Below are positions 28,276 to 32,288 of a DNA stretch of 32,288 nucleotides, piece by piece. Where the stretch lies: positions 1-32,288 of IMG/VR virus record IMGVR_UViG_3300047471_000424, one strand, 5' to 3'. Position 1 is the stretch's first letter, and each line of letters begins with the position of its first letter. The position numbers were made by a program, and so were the translations under genes. The DNA is from a virus. Below the pieces are notes generated by a model. It saw only the letters and a list, made by a program, of their open reading frames with translations, did not search any database and was not told the origin of the DNA.

Positions 28276-29210
28276 GCCGCGACTGGCTCCCCGTCGAACA
28301 GCTCGCACTTCGGGAAGTGCTGGAGGACCCGTTGGTTGTCGTACCAGCCGCCACAGGTGCAGCGGATCCCGATCGGTGGCCCCTCCGGTTTCGGGACCAT
28401 CATGTGCGCGTACTTTGCGGGGTCGGCCTGGACGCAGGGTGGCATCTGATCCAGGCCGACCCACTCCGACGGGCGGTAGTCGCGCCCATAAATGTCACGG
28501 CCGGTGTCGATCGACCCTTGGATCCAGGCGTCGGTGAGGAACATGTTCGGGTCGCCCTTCTTCTCGTCCGGGACGAGCTGCTCGTAGAACCGGTCCGCGA
28601 TGCTCGTCATCTTCAGCCGGAGGAACTCGACGTTTCCCTGGTAGGCGAGATGCCAGCCGCTGACCGCACCTGTGTCGCCGCCCGCCCAGCCGCCAACCAA
28701 TATGTCGTGGACGTTCCGTCCGGGCCAGAACGCCGCCGCCGGATGCACGCTCGCGGTCGAGCCGATCGCGCACGCCCTGTCCAGCCAGCGCCAGTTGAGG
28801 GTGTAGACGAACATATCCATCAGGATCCTCTTGGGTGGCTGGTCCCAGAGGTTCTCGAGCTCCCACGGGAACGGAACCTCGTCCAGATCGCTAACGAGAA
28901 CCGTGTCTCCGGGCTCGAGCAGCGGATACAGTGCGCGTTCGATCGCGTTCCGCTGGAACCGTTCCCGGATCCAGTCGGCCTCGACACCGTCACCACCGGG
29001 CATGTCCTCCACGATCACGTGCTCGATCTTCGGCAGCCACTTCGCATAACGGGCCTTGTTCTCCTCGAAGTAGAGGGGCTTCGCCTGCCCGCGCTGCGTC
29101 ACCGTGGCCTCCGCGAAGACGAACCGGTCGACAACTGGGGCGAGTTCGGTGAGCCGGATCTCGATCACGTCGAGCTCGTTGTTGATCGTCGAGACCGCCC
29201 ACCGGGTCAC
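28272..29210 (-). CDS. glycosyltransferase family 17-like protein
   Basis: The 312-aa protein (GTG 29210, GTGA overlap) has the GT17 pattern. VVDRFVFAEATVTQRGQAK is followed by PLYFEENKARYAKWLPKIEH, RERFQRNAIERAL and GDTVLVSDLDEVPFPWELEN with the metal-binding Asp108/Asp110/Glu111. The C-terminus adds IRCTCGGWYDNQRVLQHF and a further Cys, a possible small zinc site. Known GT17 enzymes add N-acetylglucosamine to mannose; here the acceptor is unknown. It sits in the glycan block. Confidence 0.8.
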   Translation of the reverse strand: MTRWAVSTINNELDVIEIRLTELAPVVDRFVFAEATVTQRGQAKPLYFEENKARYAKWLPKIEHVIVEDMPGGDGVEADWIRERFQRNAIERALYPLLEPGDTVLVSDLDEVPFPWELENLWDQPPKRILMDMFVYTLNWRWLDRACAIGSTASVHPAAAFWPGRNVHDILVGGWAGGDTGAVSGWHLAYQGNVEFLRLKMTSIADRFYEQLVPDEKKGDPNMFLTDAWIQGSIDTGRDIYGRDYRPSEWVGLDQMPPCVQADPAKYAHMMVPKPEGPPIGIRCTCGGWYDNQRVLQHFPKCELFDGEPVAA

Positions 29211-29854
29211 GCGGCCACCTCTTCCTGCCAGCCGTACTCCATCGCCATCCGCTTGTACGGGAACGGGACGCCGCCGCGAGCCATCATCCGGTCGGCGAGG
29301 AGCGGCAGATCCTTCCAGCGCGAGGTGTGCAGACGGCCTTCCGGGGCGGCCCCGTGGCCGAGGCGGTAGCTCTCGGTGAACGGGATCGGGATCTCGAGCA
29401 AATCTGCGAGGTAGGTGACCCAGTCGTCGGATCCGTAGTGGATCGGGAGCAGCCACTCATCCGTCGCGACGCGCTCCCGTGTCAGGAACGGCACCAGGAT
29501 GTTCCGGACGGTGCGGTCGTCATGCGTGAACGCGCCGGCGTACATCGTCGAGTCCTCAAGCCAGTCACCGCCGACCTCTTTCGCGGTGAGGACGTTCGCG
29601 CCGGGGATCCCGCCCTCGTCAGCCACCTCGATCGCGGCCTGCCACCAGCCCGGGAGCGGGAGGAGGTCGTCGGCGGTGAAGTGGAGGTAGTCGCCTGTGG
29701 CTTCCTGCGCGCCAAGGATCCAGGCTTCGCCACAGGAGTCCTGGTCGCGGATGATGATGATCTCGCAGCCGGGACAGGTGGCCTCGTAGGCGGCGACGCA
29801 CTCGTCGAGCCACCGTGCGCGCACGTCGATGGTGGGGATGATGACGCTGATCAC
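29207..29854 (-). CDS. short GT-A glycosyltransferase (GT2-like)
   Basis: The 215-aa protein (GTG 29854, GTGA overlap) begins MISVIIPTIDVRARWLDECV and has GDYLHFTADDLLPLPGWWQA, where Asp62-Asp63 is the likely metal site. The last third includes HYGSDDWVTYLADLLEIP and SYRLGHGAAPEGR. It is shorter than usual GT2 enzymes but contains the full nucleotide-sugar half. It probably transfers a sugar to a protein, lipid or nucleic-acid acceptor; the acceptor is not evident. Confidence 0.75.
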   Translation of the reverse strand: MISVIIPTIDVRARWLDECVAAYEATCPGCEIIIIRDQDSCGEAWILGAQEATGDYLHFTADDLLPLPGWWQAAIEVADEGGIPGANVLTAKEVGGDWLEDSTMYAGAFTHDDRTVRNILVPFLTRERVATDEWLLPIHYGSDDWVTYLADLLEIPIPFTESYRLGHGAAPEGRLHTSRWKDLPLLADRMMARGGVPFPYKRMAMEYGWQEEVAA

Positions 29855-30858
29855 GCCGCCACCAGCTCACGCACCCGGCTGCGGTCAAGGACGGGAGGCC
29901 GGTCCATTCCGCGGACCCAGCGCAAACCGTCCGGTAGCGGGTTCATGGTCATGGTGCCGCCGGCGGGGCCATGGACGTACAGGTCGGCGATATTGAACCC
30001 CGCCGCGGCGTAGAACTCCGGTGCGGTGGTGAAGAACCGGCCGATGTTGATCTCGGTCGGGTTCGGGACACCGTCCTGGTCGCGGCACATGTCGATCCCG
30101 TACAGCCCGTGCGGTTTTTCGTCGACGAGCTGGACGGCGCGGCACGCGACCTGGTCCGCCATCAGATCCGAGCTGGTGACGCCGACACCCGTCGACCCCG
30201 ACACGCCTGTTGCGCTCGAGCCGGCGTTCGCCCAGGCTTCCCTGGTGCGTTGCTGCGACACGACGAGGTCGCCCTGGTGGTAGAGCTGCTGCACCGTCAC
30301 CGTGTCGGCGGTCAATGCGCGCGCATAGGTGAACTTGGTGTCGCGATGCTGGTGCGCCCACGCCCGTAGGAGCCTCTGGTTCGCCGTTCGGAGCGACTTC
30401 TGCCCGCCGGCACCGACACGGGGCCGCATCCACACGTCGCCCTCCATCACGTCATGGTCGAGCGACGTGAACGGCACCCTGAGTCCGCCGTCGCGCCACA
30501 GCTTGTACGACACCCACTTGTCACGGCAGATCTCGATCGTGGTCTGCGACGGAAGCCATGTTTTCGCGTAGGAGAGGTGCATTACGCGGCGGATCCGCCC
30601 GAGCGCCTCCACTTCGGCGTCGTTCTGGGCGTGGACGAAGTCGATGCGGCTCGTTCTGACGAGCCGGTCGACGTCCTGCGACCACCGATTGAAATCGCTG
30701 GCTGGCGCAATCAGCTGGTTGTCGTCGCACTCCGAGAGCAGCAGATCGGTGTCGGAGCAGTTCGCCCCGATCAACTCGTAGCCGCCGTCGGCCATCCTGA
30801 GCGCCCTGGCGAACCCGTTCGCTGCCGCACCGCCCGCGCCGAGCACAAGGATTTTCAC
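29851..30858 (-). CDS. ATP-grasp ligase, carbamoyl-phosphate-synthase-like
   Basis: The 335-aa protein has an N-terminal Rossmann-like pre-ATP-grasp part (KILVLGAGGAAANGFARALR, then VHAQNDAEVEALGRIRRVM). The ATP-grasp core follows with EICRDKWVSYKLW (Lys104), VWMRPRVGAGGQKSL and the metal-binding GLYGIDMCRDQDGV...PTEINIGRFF (Asp256, Glu269, Asn271). ATP-grasp enzymes join a carboxylate to an amine or similar group through an acyl-phosphate. Members with this N-terminus occur in polysaccharide loci. GTG 30858 overlaps the upstream stop (GTGA); an ATG 4 codons earlier is an alternative. Substrate unknown. Confidence 0.82.
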   Translation of the reverse strand: MKILVLGAGGAAANGFARALRMADGGYELIGANCSDTDLLLSECDDNQLIAPASDFNRWSQDVDRLVRTSRIDFVHAQNDAEVEALGRIRRVMHLSYAKTWLPSQTTIEICRDKWVSYKLWRDGGLRVPFTSLDHDVMEGDVWMRPRVGAGGQKSLRTANQRLLRAWAHQHRDTKFTYARALTADTVTVQQLYHQGDLVVSQQRTREAWANAGSSATGVSGSTGVGVTSSDLMADQVACRAVQLVDEKPHGLYGIDMCRDQDGVPNPTEINIGRFFTTAPEFYAAAGFNIADLYVHGPAGGTMTMNPLPDGLRWVRGMDRPPVLDRSRVRELVAA

Positions 30859-31148
30859 CGGATCACCCATGAGTCTTCGAGGAGCTCTTTGCCGGGGCCG
30901 AGCATCGCGACGCACTCGTGGGCGGCCTTCACGACTGCGCGGCAGCGCCGCCACATCTCCAGGAGCTCGGCCTCCCCGGACTCGGGTGCGGTAATCCCGT
31001 GCTCCTCGAGCAGGGCGCGGTAGCGGAGGAGCCTGACCATCAGCTTCGCGATCTCGAGTTGGTGCTCGGCCTGCAACGCGATGAGCGCCTCGACCGGGAC
31101 CGTGGTCTCGACCGGGACCGCCGTGGTTTCGGTGATGGTTGTGGTCAC
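30855..31148 (-). CDS. helical hypothetical protein after the terminase, 97 aa
   Basis: GTG 31148 overlaps the terminase stop (GTGA). After a Thr/Val-rich start (TTTITETTAVPVETTVPVE) the protein is a long helix-rich segment (ALIALQAEHQLEIAKLMVRL, YRALLEEHGI, GEAELLEMWRRCRAVVKAAH). It may form a coiled coil. No catalytic motif is present. It precedes the ATP-grasp gene. Function unknown. Confidence 0.6.
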   Translation of the reverse strand: MTTTITETTAVPVETTVPVEALIALQAEHQLEIAKLMVRLLRYRALLEEHGITAPESGEAELLEMWRRCRAVVKAAHECVAMLGPGKELLEDSWVIR

Positions 31149-32288
31149 GCCGCGACCGCCGTGCGCGGGTCGAACACGTAGTCGGTGCCTTCGTCGCCGT
31201 GAACCGACGCTGAGAAGAGCGCGAGTGTGGCTGCGACGAGCGGTGAGATGTCGACCGACGAGTTCTTCCGCGACCACGCCCACGCATCACCCAACGGCCG
31301 GCGGGTCGCACCCTTGACGGCGGCGAGAAGCTCCTCGGTGCCGAGATGACGCAATCCTTGCTCTTCGACGAGGTCCATCAGGAACCCGCAAGCCTGTGCG
31401 TGCTCCCGCGTATTCACCGTCTCGACCGCCACCTCGAGTTCCTCGAGCTGGTGCAGAACGGAGCCGGCGGGGCCGGTCGCGTCGCACACCACAGCGGCGA
31501 CGTCGTGCCTGGCGACGAGCTCGGCGAGCCTGCCAGGCAGCCAGCGAGTACCACGGCGGCGGTCGACGATCTCGACGTGGAAGAGCCCGTCGGTGCGCCA
31601 CCCTGCCGCCGCGATCGACCCTGAGGACCGGTCGGGTGCGACGTCGAACGCCAAACTCACCGGGTCGAGCAGCCCCGACCCTGGGTCGGTGAGCGCGACC
31701 CACCGGTCGAGGTCGATCACGTGCGCCGGCGACCCGTCGGTGTTCGGGTAGTCGCCGCCGCCGAGCAGCTCAACGATGAAACCGCGGGGTGAGATCGCCC
31801 TTCGCTCCCATTCCATGTGCTCTTCGGTCACCCTGCCGCGGCCGATCGCGAAGTTCACTTGCCGCCACAATGCGTGATCGAGTGCCATCTCTTCGGTGAC
31901 GTCGTCGGGGTGATTCACGTCGATCGACCACTCGAAATAGGCGAGGGCGGGGTCGTTCCGGGCGATTCCGCGCTCCCGTACGCGCGCCCACACCACCCCG
32001 TGCTCGTGGATCTCCTGGTCAACCGCTGATCCGGCGTACCAGAGCTGCGGGCCACGCGGCGCTTTCGACGCGCGGATCGTCGGCATCGACGAGGAGTGCG
32101 CCGCCTCCGAAATGATCATCGCCTCGTCCAAAACCAACAGATCGACGCCGGCGAACCCTCTCATCCCGCTCTTCGTCCGGGTTTTGAACTCGATCCGGCG
32201 GCCATCCTGAAGCTCGATCGACTCCTCACCATGCGAGTACCGGTACCCGACGATCCGGCCCGTCTCGACGTTCCGCTTCACCTCCGCG
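31145..32288 (-). CDS. terL: terminase large subunit (partial, N-terminus outside the window)
   Basis: The reading frame is open to the right edge, so the N-terminal Walker A part is missing. Present are the Walker B strand (VDLLVLDEAMIISE), the coupling region (PQLWYAGSAVDQE) and the RNase H-like nuclease domain with its acidic residues (PVSLAFDVAPDRSSGS, VAAVVCDATGPAGSV, and SSVDISPLVAATLALF). It is the motor and nuclease that package and cut phage DNA. The C-terminus ends DPRTAVAA and is followed by the glycan block. Truncation is by the window, not a mutation. Confidence 0.9.
   Translation of the reverse strand, partial: AEVKRNVETGRIVGYRYSHGEESIELQDGRRIEFKTRTKSGMRGFAGVDLLVLDEAMIISEAAHSSSMPTIRASKAPRGPQLWYAGSAVDQEIHEHGVVWARVRERGIARNDPALAYFEWSIDVNHPDDVTEEMALDHALWRQVNFAIGRGRVTEEHMEWERRAISPRGFIVELLGGGDYPNTDGSPAHVIDLDRWVALTDPGSGLLDPVSLAFDVAPDRSSGSIAAAGWRTDGLFHVEIVDRRRGTRWLPGRLAELVARHDVAAVVCDATGPAGSVLHQLEELEVAVETVNTREHAQACGFLMDLVEEQGLRHLGTEELLAAVKGATRRPLGDAWAWSRKNSSVDISPLVAATLALFSASVHGDEGTDYVFDPRTAVAA

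Overview
The window is most of the genome of a temperate, long-tailed (siphovirus-type) phage or prophage of a high-GC actinobacterium. The host is inferred from three things: GC-rich codon use, an early-region protein with an Rpf/transglycosylase domain, and an actinobacterial-type integration host factor homologue. Almost every gene is on the minus strand, so the genome reads right to left. Genes are packed tightly, and most adjacent pairs share an ATGA, GTGA, TTGA, TAATG or TAGTG stop/start overlap. These overlaps fix many starts, including GTG and TTG starts and several genes shorter than 60 codons.

Right half, late module (32288 down to about 8760). It opens with the large terminase, cut by the window edge. 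Next comes an unusual block of an ATP-grasp enzyme, two GT-A-type glycosyltransferases, a GT17-like glycosyltransferase and an NAD-dependent sugar epimerase, placed between terminase and portal. The head genes follow: portal, S78-type prohead protease and an HK97-fold major capsid protein with an N-terminal delta domain. Then come several beta-rich or repeat proteins (decoration or fibre candidates), including a beta-propeller-like protein and a proline-rich protein of about eleven 36-residue repeats. After these are the head-tail connectors, the major tail protein, the tail assembly chaperone pair made by a -1 frameshift at CCCCCCG, the tape measure, tail-tip proteins and a tail-fibre-like protein. 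The module ends with lysis genes: a zinc amidase, two holin-like proteins, a membrane-anchored collagen-like protein, a zinc-ribbon protein and a 26-residue membrane peptide.

Centre, the switch (7709-8763). A Cro-like gene (minus) and a repressor-like gene (plus) diverge from a short region with a perfect 15-bp dyad. The repressor is coupled by a GTGA overlap to a small secreted protein. That secreted gene ends inside the last codons of the late operon, with no room for a terminator.

Left half, early and lysogeny module (7936 down to 184, minus strand). It holds a winged-helix protein, several small zinc-ribbon and membrane proteins, the mIHF homologue, an ERF-family single-strand annealing protein and a tyrosine integrase. 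It also holds a DpdA-like 7-deazaguanine transglycosylase next to a VUT/YhhQ-type queuosine-precursor transporter, a secreted Rpf-like transglycosylase that appears to start at CTG, a replication-organiser-like protein and a sigma-region-4-like HTH protein. The DpdA/VUT pair suggests the phage takes up a deazaguanine base made by the host and inserts it into its own DNA. The window has two islands of likely novelty: the glycan block and the deazaguanine pair. No tRNA gene, CRISPR array or insertion sequence was seen. A small terminase was not recognised and probably lies beyond the right edge.
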